A stretch of DNA of 64,000 nucleotides. Source: Orientallactaga sibirica. Taxonomy: Eukaryota > Chordata > Mammalia > Rodentia > Dipodidae. Position 1 is the stretch's first letter. The number at the start of each line of letters is the position of its first letter. The DNA is taken from positions 18,393,501 through 18,457,500 of the forward strand of contig JAEOAD010000045.1 of NCBI GenBank assembly GCA_036365145.1, in the 5' to 3' direction. The position numbers and the translations under genes are program-made. Below the pieces are notes generated by a model. That model searched no databases. It saw nothing but the letters and a program-made list of their open reading frames with translations, and was not told the DNA's origin. Positions 1-12,500 of this stretch are shown piece by piece.

Positions 1-66
1 GCTTCTGCCTGTCCCTGGTGGGTGCCAAAGCTGGTGAGAGTGTAGGCATTATGGGCCTGGCTGGCC
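1..66 (-). other. UNC5A: UNC5A 3' UTR, proximal part
   Basis: This follows the TAA stop on the minus strand and runs off the window edge. No polyadenylation signal is visible in these 66 bases, so the transcript end lies beyond coordinate 1. Confidence 0.8.
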
Positions 67-232
67 TTAGCACTCGGCCTCTGACACTGTGAAGAGGCCA
101 GCATCTGGCTGGCCCAGTCCGGCCACGGCTGCTGCCAGCTGGCTGAGGTTGCCGTTGGGGAAGTGCCGCGCCTCCCACAGGTTGAGGATCATGGCTGTGG
201 GGCTGGGCTTGGAGGCAAAGAAGCTGAGATGG
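67..232 (-). CDS. UNC5A: UNC5A exon 16, C-terminal half of death domain and stop
   Basis: The terminal coding exon encodes 54 residues after a split serine codon, from [15 protein letters not shown] to FTVSEAEC and TAA. It supplies the second half of the death domain, the module that triggers the apoptotic output of unliganded UNC5 receptors. The acceptor is TTTTTGCAG on the minus strand. The C-terminus EAEC is the kind of short tail that binds PDZ domains; UNC5A binding to PICK1 through its C-terminus is reported for the family (from memory). Roughly residues 844-898 if exon 1 has the usual length. Confidence 0.96.
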
Positions 233-2892
233 CTGCAAAAAGGAGGGGAGCCTATCAGTAGCCTGGCCTCACCCCCAGGCTCTCCCTCCATGACCCTCAC
301 CCCAGCCTAACCAGAGATAAGACATCCCCTCTGACAAATGCACTGCCTTACTCGGTCACTAGTCAGTGTGGCACAGGTGTGTAGGCCTCCTATGATCCAC
401 CCACCCCTGCCCCATCTGCCCAGACTGGCAGTAGGTAGCCTCTTCAGCCCCTCCCTGCCCATATCCCACTCACCTGTCCAGGTGGAGTTTCTGGGCTAAG
501 GTCCGCCAGTCGGCACCCCGGCTACAGGGTGGGTCTAGGCTGGTAATGATCTTCTGCCGAATGAGGAAGGGGATCTTGAAGGCACTGGGGCCCACCAGGG
601 CTGGGACCCCCCCTTCACTCTCCAGAGCTAGCAGGTCAGCAAACCTTGTGTCCTAGGAAGTGGGAGGCACAAAGGAAGTACCTGTTATACCTCTGCCTGC
701 TGCTGCTTCCTGCTGGGAGCGCTCCCAGATCACCCCCTGGCATAGCAGGGCATTGGGGCTTTCTGGGCATCCTCTCCCTTCTGTGCCAGGGCTTTATTCT
801 TTGGGTCTCAGAGGTGTAATGACCTTCCCAAAGTCATAGCCAGTGACAGGAAACTTTATTCCTCTCTCTGCCTTGTATCCCTGCCATTCTACCACCTCTG
901 CTGGCCAGCACTATTCTCCTCTGACTGCCTGTATCTTCCCACTTAAGGTTTTGCTACCAAAAAATACACCGAGCTGCCTGTCAAACTCCTGCTTATCCTT
1001 TGGGGCCCAGTGTCAAATCCTTCCTTGGGGGAAACCCTCCAGAGCCCCTGGCCTCTGCCTGCTGCTACTTCCTCACCCTGTTTGACCCCCTAGCCACGTT
1101 CCATCTGCATGGGCATCTCTGTCCCCAGAAAGTCGGGGGCAGCTGCCTAGTGGTTTCTAGAAGGATAGGAGGAGTAAAGGCTGGCGGCTGGTTGTCAGCT
1201 AGTCCCAGGTGTTGGAACATTTCTGGGATGGTGACTGGTAGGAGTATATCACCTTTCCTGCCCACCTTGGTGATGTTGAAGTTGATGTTGAAGCTCTGCC
1301 CGTCGCCCTCCACCTGCCACACCCACACCTTGCAGGCCAGGTCGCTGGTGCTGGGACTGATGCGCTCCAAGGTGAAGGTACAATACAGGTACTGCTGGGT
1401 GCCATTCCAGATATGATAGAAGGGGATCTCCTGGAGTGGGAGGGAGACAGAAAGGAGGCATTAAGGGTGCCTGGCACAGTCTCTGGAGCCCTGGTCATGG
1501 GCCTGGGCCTCACCTGATAGCTGACGAGGAGCTTGCTCTTCCACAGGGAGCTGGGGACGTCATGGATGGACAAGCGCAGGTTGTGATAGCTGTCTTTGAA
1601 GTGCAGGACTCGGGGCTCCTGGATTAGCTGTCCACCCAGCTGCTTCTCCAGTTGCACCACCTCCTGTAGTACCCAGGTGGTCAGTAGGGCCTTGGGCTTG
1701 AGGTGCCCCTCCCTGCTGTCCCCTGAAGCCAGGGGAGGGGGCCTCTGTGCCTAGGGCTGGGCAATCAGCCTATAGGGCCAGGGCTGGATGTGGGGAGTAC
1801 CTTGAGTGCATCATGGGTGTCGTGCAGGCAGTACACACGAATGTTGTACTCAAGGGAGGTGCAGGCCACAGGGGCAAACAGAAGGAGTTTGAGGCGCTTG
1901 GTAGCAGCCACGCTGAGGGCCTCTCCCACCAAGGCAAAGCGGCCCAGCTGCTCCGTGAAGATGTAGCAGGCGCCGGCCTCCAGCTGGCAGTAGTAGAGGT
2001 GAGAGGGCGCCTCCTCACCGAGGTGTAGCACATCCTGTGGGCAAGGCCTGACAGGTCAGTTCCTAAGCAGCCTGGGAGCCATCCCAGAGCCCTGTGCCAA
2101 CCTGAGCTGCTGAGAAGTGGCCATAGCCTGAGGAGAGGGCCACACAGCTGCAAAAGGTCGAGGCCAGAGGAGTGGGAGACCATGGGTAGTCTTGGGGGAT
2201 ACTTACCTCCCAACTGCCCTCGCATGACTGCTTTTTGAGGCGCAAACTCCAGCTGTCTGGGCTGGGCTCCCCGCAGTGGTCCATGGTGAGGATGACTGGC
2301 CGGGTGAGCAGGACTCCTGGGGGCCCACAGCTAACGATGGGACTCAGCAGGGTCTGACAGCCGGCTAGGGGCAACCTCAAGTAGGGAAATATGGGTGGGG
2401 AGAGAAAGACATCAGTGGCCTGTGCTGGGTGTTGGGCAGCCTAGGAGCTGAGCCTTGGGGAGGGCAGTTAAGTGTGGCTTTTCCTCCTGTTTTCCCTCAT
2501 GCCAGGCCAGGCCAGGCCAGGCCAGAGCAAGCAAACAGGGTTGTTCCAGTGACACAAGACAGTTGTTGGGGCCCTCCCAGCCCCAGCATCAGGGCCCAGG
2601 CCCACACCTCACGTCCTCTGGCTTGTGCAGCGTGAGGTAGATCTCGTATATTTTTCCTCGGGGGATGGCATCTGGGGGTATGAGGAGGCTGATTCCTGAA
2701 ACAGAGGGACAGAGGGAGGCTGGGCCTTAACAGCTGCAGACACCCAACATGCCAGGAGCTAGCCAGCCCCATGAGTTTCCCTTTGAGGGCTGACCAGGGG
2801 TACTGCAAGGACCACCATACTGTTCTACCACCCATCCAGGTAGGAGGTCAAGCCAGGGAGTGTCCAAGAATAGCTGACAGAACCCAACAAAG

Positions 2893-2942
<50 letters not shown>

Positions 2943-5290
2943 TACTTAACCTAGCACAAAAAAACATTCTAGGACAGAAGGTTCCAGGTATGCTGTTCCT
3001 ACCTTTTACTCAAAGTGCATTGTTTGGGATAGAGGCATTTTATTCTTCAAATCATCCCTGTCTGCATGAAAAAGTTCAGCTTGCAGGTCTTGCATTTAAT
3101 TTAAGGCTCTACACCTCTGGTTCCCACGGCCATTCCAGTCATACCGCCAATCATGCCTGTGCTGCATTCAGCATTTCTGGAACCACTGTCCTCCAGTCCC
3201 ATTCTAGTTCCTCCCTCCTTCATCAGCCCTGCCCCTCTGAGGACTGGCCACTCCCTGTCACTGTCTCTGTCCTTGCAGGTGGGATGGGGCCTGTAACAGC
3301 CCTCAAGGCCCAGGACATGCCGCTGCCCCAGCATCCTGCACGAGGTTACCTCGGGGTCTGTGGAGAGAGGAGAGGTTTGGGGTAGATACAGTGGTGAGCA
3401 TAGGGACCTGGAAGTTACTGGGTGGAGGGAGGAAGGAGTGGGTCTGCATCAGCAGAAGGAAAAAGGAGAGACATTTTGTGATTTTTATCCCAAAAGCTAA
3501 CAGATGCTCTTCAGAGTCAGCAGTTCTGAGGTAGGCTGGGCTGGAATACCAGGACTGTCACGTGCCATAAAAGGACATTATAGTCAATGATGAACCAAAT
3601 ATATGATGGTGGGTCTCCTAACATTATATGGTCCATTGATATCATAGCTGCTTGATCAGTATAAGTGGACTCTATGATGTTCATGCAATGAAGAAATAAC
3701 CTTTCTCAGAATATGTCCCATCACTAAGTGATGATGCATGACTGTATTTCACAGCTGAAGCCACTGATCATCTATTGGATTTATTTTATATATATAATAT
3801 ATATACATATATAATATATATATATACATGTGAATTATATATACATTGAAAAATAAACATAGGAAATATATATAATTATATATACACTGCAAATATATAT
3901 AACTATATATACATTGGATATATATAATTATATATGCATTAGAAATATATATAATTATATGGAAATATATAAAGAATTATATATACATTGGAAATATATA
4001 ATTATATATATACTGCATATATAAAATTATATGTACATTGCAAATATATATATAATTCTATATACATTGAAATATATATTGCTATTGCTTCCTTCACTAG
4101 CCTGCAGTGCTTGCTTCCTAGTATCTGACATTGCTAGTGTTGGTGACAATTGCACACATCCCTGTGTGACTGTTCATTGTAGGAGTGGCACACACATCTG
4201 CATGCTCATTCAGTCAATACTCATGCTGGGCCCTCAGGAAGAAAGCAGGAAAACAAGGGATTAGCATTCAGGGTGCTCTCAGCTCAGCACGGAGATAAAT
4301 AGACCACAGTAGGTGAGGCGGAGGGCTGGGAAGGGAGAAAGGGGCATCTGCCAGGTGACAGAGAGCTGATGGCTGCAGAGCACCCACGGGTTGCCTGCCT
4401 TTCTGTTAGAGCTGAGAGGCACCAAGTCACCCTATCACCTAATTGTCCCATGAGTTCATTGTCGTCCCTTGTCCAGAGGGGTATGTGAGGCAAGACGGTG
4501 AGCAGATGAGCAGGTGGAAGAGGCAGAGGAACCTGTGTGAAAAGGGGCAGCATGGGGTGTTTGGGTACTGAGGGTCCCCAGAAGCTGCCCGTACATATGC
4601 TGGTAGGGGGGAAGCAGGTTTAGCAGCTGGTCAGCAGGGGATGGGTCATACCTGCTTTGTCAGGTGGGCTTGGCAGAGAACCTTAGGATTTTGAGAAGGA
4701 GGGACATGGTTACAGACAGTGAATGTTTGGGGGGCTGGGAATGACATAAACTGGTGTGGCAACCTGGGGTCAGGTAAGATAGTGGGGCAAGATGAGAAGC
4801 AGGAGGAGATGGGAGCTCATGGAGAAAGAGAACATAGAATAGTTTGACATGGAAGCTGGCTTGAGGCTGAAGGGGCCAATGGGAAAGAGCAGGAGCCCAA
4901 GGTGACCCCTAGCCAGCTTCTGGTTTGAGCAACTAGACTGTGCTGCCTCTGAGCTGGGGAAAGCCAGGGCGGAGGTGGCTGCAGGAGAGAGTGGGAGACA
5001 ATTCTGTTTTAGGCACAGGGAATCTGAAGTGCTGTGAGACATCCAGATGGAGCTGCCCAAGAGGCAGCTGGGTGTGTGGTTCTGATGCCTGGGAGAACTG
5101 TGGGCTGGAGATGGAGGAGGAGGAGTAGAAGCCACAAGCCCAGAGTGAGTGAGGTCCCTTGAGGAGAAGGGCACAGGGAGGGAGCTGGGGAACTAACTCT
5201 GCATTCAGGAACGAGAGGCAGCCGCAGAGGAGCAAGGAAATCAGGCACTTGAGATGGCCCAGAATGAGGGAGTAACAAATGTCTTTAAAA

Positions 5291-5331
<41 letters not shown>

Positions 5332-6635
5332 ATGCACACACACCAGGATCTTTTGCTGCTGGCTGGCTTTACATGGATGGCTGGGAAGCTGAACCTGGGC
5401 TAACAGGCTTTGCAAGCAAACACCTCCAACCACTGAGCCATTTCCCAGCTGCTCTTTTTAAAAAAATATTTTAAGCTGGGCGTGGTGGTGCACGCCTTTA
5501 ATCCCAGCACTCGGGAGGCAGAGGTAGGAGGATTGCCGTGAGTTCAAGCCCACCCTTGAACTCCAGAGACTACATAGTGAATTGCAGGTCAGCCTGAGCT
5601 AGAGTGAGACTCTAACTGGAGAAACCAAAAAAAAAAAAAAAAAAAATTAGAGAGAGAGAATTGACACGCCAGGATCTCAACCACTGCAATCAAACTCGAC
5701 ACTTGTGCCACCTAGTGGGCATGTGTGACCCTGCGCTTGCCTCACCTTTGTGCATCTGGCTAATGTGGGATCTAGAGAGTAGAACATGGGTCCTTAGGCT
5801 TGACAGGCAAGCGCCTTAACTGCTAAGACATCTGTCCTACCCCTCCGAGCCCCTCTTTTGAAAATATTTTTATTTATTTAAGAGCCCCTTGCTATTGCAA
5901 ACAGACTCTAGATGCGTGTGCCACTTTGCACATCTGGCTTTACATGGGTACTGGGGAATAAAACCTGGGCTCACAGGCTTTGCAAGCAAGCACCTTTAAC
6001 CACTAAACCATCTCCCTGCCCCTCATTAAAAAATATTAAATGGGCAGCTGGGGAATTGACTCCTAGCTAGCAGGCTTTGCAAACAAGTGCCTTTAACCAC
6101 TGAACCATCTCGTCAGTCCTAGAGTACAGAATTTCAGAGTGGCCAGCCTCACCAGAAGTTGCAGCAATTTTTCCAAGATGGCCTCAGAAGGGCCCAGGGA
6201 TTCTCTAACAAGATGTCTGTGGAGTGGTGGGCAGAATCCAGGATGTCGTGGGGGTCCTAGGAGGCCCTCTGTATTGCATCCGTCTCTGATATCTTTCTGT
6301 TTGTTTGTGAGCTCCTTGGGGCAAGTGCTTGTCTACTCCTAAGCCCAGAGCCCAGAACATGTAAGACTGTCTGTCTTCATAAATGAACAGATAATACTGT
6401 TTTGTGGGGGGTTTTCATGTGTATGTGTATACGTGGTGTATTGTACTCAAGTGTTTATGTGGAGACCAGATGTCAATGTTGGGTGTGTTCCTTAGTTGCT
6501 CCCACCTTTTTTTATTTTTTATTTTTTAAGGTAGGGTCTCATTCTAGCCCAGGTTGACCTATAACTCTGTAGCTCCAGGCTGGCCTTGAACTCAGTGATC
6601 TTCCTACCTCTGCCTCCCAAGTGCTGGGCCCACCT

Positions 6636-6682
<47 letters not shown>

Positions 6683-9510
6683 TTATTTTTGGAGAGAGAC
6701 ACACAGAGAGACAGACAGAGAGAGAGGGAGAGGGAGACAGGTAGAGAATGGGCGCGCCAGCAGTCTCTCAGCTGCTGTGAATGAAATCCAGATGCGTGCG
6801 CCCCCTTGTGGGCAAGTGCGGCATTGCGCCCTCGCATCACTGCATCTGGCTAAATGTGGGACCTGGAGATTCTTAGGCTTTGCAGGCAGGCGCCTTAACC
6901 GCTAAGCCATCTCTCCAGCCCTGGGCCCACCTTTTAAAAATATTTTATGTATTTATTTGAAAGAGGCAGAAAGAGAAGAGAGAGGGAGAGGGAGAGAATG
7001 CTAGGGCTTCTAGCCACTGGCTTTACATGGAGAATTGAACCCAGATCCTTAGGCTTTGCAGACAAATGCCTTAACTGCTGAGCCATCTCTCCAGCTCCCC
7101 ACCTTACTTTTTTTTTTAACCTCCCAAGGTAGGGTCTTGCTCTAGCCTAGGCTGACCTGGAATTCACTATGTAGTCTCAGAGTGGCCTTGAACTCACAGC
7201 AATCTTCCTACCTCTGCCTCCCGAGTGCTGGGATTAAAGGTGTGAGCCACCACACCTGACTCCACCTTACTGTTTGAAATAGGGTCTCTCACTGAACTCC
7301 GAGTTCACCAGTTGGGTTAGACAAGCTATCCAGTGAGCTCCGGAGATAATACCTGCCTGTCTCTGCCTACCCAGGGCTGATCACAGGTGTATGCCACATG
7401 CTGCCATTTTACATGGGTTTTGGAGATCTCAACTTGGGTTCTTTACCCATTCACCCCCAGATGAGACTTTTTTTTTTTTTTTTTTTTTTTTTGTCTATAG
7501 GCAACAAGAAGGGATATCCTCAAACCATGGCCATGACCCCACTGCAGCTCTTAACTGGTTTCAAATGAAAAAAAAAAAAAAAAAAAAAAAAGTATTGGGG
7601 CTGTAGAGTTGGCTTAGCGGTTAAGGAGCTTGCCTGCTAAGCCTAAGAACCCTCACTAGAACCCCACTTAAACCAGATGCATAAGGTGATATATGCGCAC
7701 AAGGTCGCTCATGTGCACAAGATGGCACACGTCTGGAGTTTGCTTGCAGTAGCTAGAGGCCCTGGCATGCCAATTCTTTCTGTCTCTCTCTTGCTCTTTT
7801 TCTCTCTCTCACACACACTCTCTCATAAATAAAATAAATTTTAGAAAAAGGTAAAGAGGCACCTCAAGAGTCCCCTGGCACTGACACTCAGTGTTTCATT
7901 AGGTACGCTCCACAACTGTCTCCTTTCCTACTGGCCTGGCTTGGCCATTCCACAGTGATCTGAGATGCTCTGGAGGATCATTTGAGCTTTCCTGGCTTTG
8001 TCCCGGAGGGAGTGAGATTAATTTTGCCCCACGGATTCCCTGGGACACTCTGGGGTCCTCTCTACCTGTATTAGGGATCATCAGCCGGCCCCCGAGGAAG
8101 TTGAAGGTCCCGTAGGCCATGTTGCTGGTGCCACGGGGCAGGGAGCGAAAGTAGTTTTGGGTGGAGAGACGGGACACGAACTCTTCAGCCTCTGAGGTGG
8201 GCGAGCTGTGGTGCAGTGTGTGGCGGCCACCACCCAGCGGGCTGAGCAGGTGTCCATTGGTGAGCTGGAACTTGGGGCTGGGCCCATCCTGCCGGGGACA
8301 CAGACTGCCCTGGTAGGTGGTGGTGGTGGTGCTGAGGTCTGGCTGGATGGTGAGCAGATGGGGATTGTCTACAGGATAAACACAGACTCAGGGGGTGGCT
8401 CCGAGCAATCTCTACCTTGGCAGCCCTTGGTGTGGGGGCTCCAGGGCAGAAGCGCTGGGGTAGGGACCCTCTCACCTGCTTTACTGGGCTTGATGCTGAC
8501 GGGCTGGAAGCCTGAGGTGAGGATGGACGAGTCGGCCACGTCTGAGTCCAGTCCTTCTTTCTTCCGGCAGTAAATGAGGATAAGGACAAGGAGCAGCAGG
8601 ATGAGGCACACGGCCACTGCGATGAGGCCCACGTAGAGGGCCACATCCTCTGGGCCGGAAGCAGCTGCAGGAGAAAGTGTGGCTTTGGGAGGAGTGCAGG
8701 AGCTGGGAAGGAGAGGCCAGTGGCCTATACCCCAAGAGGATAAGGTCTCCTCTCTACTCCTGCCACTCCTTGCTTAGGACTGACTGAGGGACTCACATTC
8801 CCCTGAGGCATGAGTTTCCACCCAGGAAGATGGAACAAGGGAAGAGCTACTTTCCAGGGTGCCTGGCTGTTAGGCTGAACCCTCGACCTGATCTTCTGGG
8901 GACCAGGGTAGCAGGGGTTAAGGAAATCTTGGGATTCCCAAAGTGAGGTGCAATGGTTTGAGGATATCCCTTAAGGATTCAAATGTTGGAAGCTTGATCC
9001 CAGTGTGGCCATGTAATGGGACTTTTCAGAGGCAGGGCCTAGTTGGAGGCCATTAAATCCCTGCAGATACTGCCCTCAGGAGGGATTAAAATAGTTCTTA
9101 TGGGACTCCTTCCTGGTCAGTCTGACTGGCTTCTCATCTCACCATGTGACTTCTTGTGCACGCACTCCTGCCATGACACCATCCTCCATGAGGTGATGTA
9201 ACTAAAGGAGCCTTGGCCAGAGTTAGGACCATGCTATTTGGACTTTTAGCTTCTCAAACTCTGAGCTAAATAAACCTGTTTTTTTTTTTCCCCCCTTGGT
9301 TTCCCAGTAAGGGTCTTGCTCTAGCCCAGGCTGACCTAGAACTTACTATGTAGTCTCAGGGTGGCCTTGAATTCAGAATTCACGGTGATCCTCCCACCTC
9401 TGCCTCCTGAGTGCTGGGATTAAAGGTGTGTACCACCATGCCTAATAATACTTTTCCTTTCCTTTCCTTTCCTTTCCTTTCCTTTCCTTTCCTTTCCTTT
9501 CCTTTCCTTT

Positions 9511-9562
<52 letters not shown>

Positions 9563-12500
9563 TCACATATTAGTTAGCAGCAGTTATTTCACTACAGCAA
9601 TGGAAAGCAGACTAATATACAGGGGATGTGCTTCTTGTGTGGCTCCACGACAACTCCTGAGCCTTTCTTATCTAACCCATCATGCCTGGATCCAGACCAG
9701 GGAGGGCAACTGACCACTTGGAGGAAGCTCTATTGATTTCAGAAGGATGTTGTATAGTGGAAGAAGAAACGACCCTCAGAAAGGAATTGACAAAGATAAT
9801 TGGGTTTTTAATTGAAAGAATGGGGGAGGGTATATTCTAGAGGGGAAAAAAAAACCCCAACAGAGATCTTTAATTGCTACTTATGGCCTTGTAATTAACA
9901 GGCCTTGTAAGCCCAGCATCCCTACAGAACTCCTGTGTGCACTTGGGGTATGAGGTAGATGTGAGGCTGGGCAAGAGCAGATAAGATGAGTAGGGGTGAG
10001 TCAAGGTTCAAATTGGTGCATGACTCAGGAGGTATGGGAGGTGGTGAGCATGTGTGGGAACATGGGTGGATATGTTAGGGATGAGGGGAACCCTGGAGGC
10101 CCCAAACTTTGGAGAGAGATACAGTTTGTGGCAGGAGAATGTCGGCCTCCACTGTCACTTCCCCAGGACAGGACAGGGACAATCCTGGCAAGCAGAAATG
10201 GGCCATGGGATGGAGACTACTCACTGTGGACACAGAGCTCGCTGGTACAGTTTCGGGTGTCCAGGTCAGCTCCCCGGCACTCCTCGCCTCCATTGCGGGG
10301 TGCTGGGTCAGAACACTCACGGCTCCGCCAATGGGTGCAGTCAAGCCCGCAGGCCGACCACTTGCTCCATGGGCTCCAGCTGCCATCCACTGGATAAGAG
10401 AGAGACACAGGCAGAGAGGGGACAGCGCCATCAGCCCAGGAACCAACCCTCAGGTGGCCTGCCAGTGTGGTCCTTCTGGGCATTGGGACCAGGCAGAGTA
10501 AGCTGGCATGGACCTGGGTGCAATGCCAGGACCAGGCCCTCCAGTCTGTACACCTTCAAGTGTCCAGCTAGCCTTGATGACACATGCTAATGACAGGGAG
10601 ACGCGATGATGCCAAGGGGCTGCTTGGCATGCCCCCCCAGGGAGGCGGTACCTGGTCCTGAGACAGTAAAGGCTCTCAGTCATGTGATAGCCCTTCTGGT
10701 CCCAGGCACAAGTGAATTCTGCAGCCCCAGGCTAAGCCTAGACCCTGTCCTCAGACTGTATTTTCGACCCTGGGACTTAGACCCTATGTTGAGTCCCAGG
10801 CCTAGCCACAGACCTAGCCCTGACGCTGAACACTCTGCACCCTGATCCCCACCTCAGACTGAGCCTGGCCCTGCGTGGCAGGCGGGTGGGATGGAGCCAT
10901 GGAGGGGCAGGCTGGTGGGTGCGATGGAGCCAGGGCACGGAGATGGCGTGGTGAAGGACGATGCAGGAGGCGGTGGCCGCTGGTACCTGGGCACAGGGTG
11001 GCGCAGGCTGTTTTCTGGACATTCTGGCCCTCACAGAAGGCGCCCCCGTTGAGAGGTGCCGGGTTGGTGCAGCTCCGGCTCCGTTTCTGCCAGCCGCGCC
11101 CACAGCTGGCACTGCAGACGGACCACTCGGTCCACGTCGACCACCCACCGTTCACTGGCCGGACAGAGAAGGACTGGGGTCAGGGAGCAGGGGGGCTTCC
11201 TCAGGCATACTGGCCCAAGGGATGGGGCAGGAGGGCAAAGGGCCTGTGAGCTGGAAATAAGTGGTCTGTGGCTGTGTTGAGAGAAACTCGGGAGAGGAGG
11301 CCATGCCCATGCCTGCTGGCCCCAAGGGCCTACAGCACCTGCTAAGAGTCTACTCTTCTCTTGGCAGGTGTCAGGCAGCCAGATTGAAACCGTAGCTCAT
11401 AGGGAAGTTCTCACACCTCCATCCTGGACCCAGGTTTTTAAATTTAAAGTTTATTTATTTATTTTTTTTTTTGGAGGTAGAGTCTCACTCTAGCTCAGGC
11501 TGACCTGTAGTCTCAGGGTGGCCTCGAACTCATGGTGATCCTCCTCCTACCACTGCCTCCCGAGTGTTGGGATTAAAGGCGTGCGCCACCACGCCTGGCT
11601 GGACCCAGCTTTTTACACAACAGTTCCTACACCCCCTCCCGAGAATGCCTATTTCTGGGAGTGCCCAGGCTCCCTGGCTCTACTTCCCATTCTGGAGACT
11701 CAGAGGCACAAGAATGAGCTGCTGCCTTCTGCAGAGCCCCAGTGCTCTCCCTTCCTCTCCTTCTGCACTATGCCTCCCAGCCACAAATGACCACCAGCCT
11801 GCCCCGTCCCTCTGCCCAGACACACTTCTGGCCTCCTTCTTGGTCAGGCTACTGTCTGGTGAGTCTGACCCTTGCCTCTTTCTAACTGCTGGTCACCACA
11901 TCACTTCCCTGATGAGGGACCTCAGTACCCCTCCCTATGAGTGGGGTGTCCTGGGACCCACCATAGACGATGACGGCAGCGGAAGCACTGCGGCGACGCG
12001 CCACAATGTTCTTGGCCACACAGGTGTAGTTGGCCGTGTCGGCCAGACGGGCCTGCCGCACCACCAGGCTGTGCTCCCGCGTGATGTACACGTTGGGGTC
12101 CAGGGACGGGTCCACCAGGTCTTCATTCCGGAGCCATTCCACCTGGAGGGAAAAGTCACACCACTACATGGCTGGTCCAGACTGGCCTAGAGAGGGGTCC
12201 TCTGGGGACCTAGGCACATGGGACCAGAAGTCTGGGAGCCCTGTCCACCTGTGGAATGAGCCCTGGAGCCCCACTCACCTCAGCTGGGGGGATGCCTTCT
12301 GGTGGGCGGCAAGGTAGCACGATGCCCTGTTCCAGGGACACCTCCTTGGCCAGAGGTTCCTGCTCAAAGTTCTTGCGCAAATCTGGACAAAGAAGAATGG
12401 TTCCCTTAAGCGCCTGGCTCGGCCTGGCGGGAGGCCCCTTGGTCCTTCAGGGACCAGGGCACATGGCAGGAGGAAATGCCAGGTGCCCATAAGAAGGGCA

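Larger units (their letters stand above)
6400..7468. repeat. Old rodent interspersed repeat split by four SINEs
   Basis: Host sequence at 6400-6508 (tgtggagaccagatgtcaat, gttgggtgtgttccttag) continues at 7262-7468 (tagggtctctcactgaactc, cgagttcaccagttgggtta). It matches the wording of the element at 27078-27345. Two B1 and two DIP-like SINEs lie between the halves, all at a CCCACCTT target. Confidence 0.7.
8948..9625 (+). mobile_element. MaLR-type solo LTR interrupted by B1 and microsatellite
   Basis: A non-coding relic: caatggtttgaggatatccc at the start, aggcagggcctagttggagg, ctgagctaaataaacctg before the insertion, and gaaagcagactaatatacag at the end after it. This wording is typical of mammalian MaLR LTRs (ERVL class). 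A B1 (9280-9446) and a CCTTT/TTTC tract split it. Confidence 0.7.

Noticed and set aside
1199..1660. A 153-codon minus-strand frame overlapping exons 13 and 14
   Set aside because: It reads through a splice border into the intron and then out of frame; the spliced exons explain the similarity.
2771..3385. A 204-codon plus-strand frame in intron 9
   Set aside because: It reads through the CA microsatellite as a His-Thr repeat and has no domain.
9449..9566. CCTTT/TTTC tract considered as the tail of the neighbouring B1
   Set aside because: The B1 tail lies on the other side (9280), so this tract arose separately inside the LTR.
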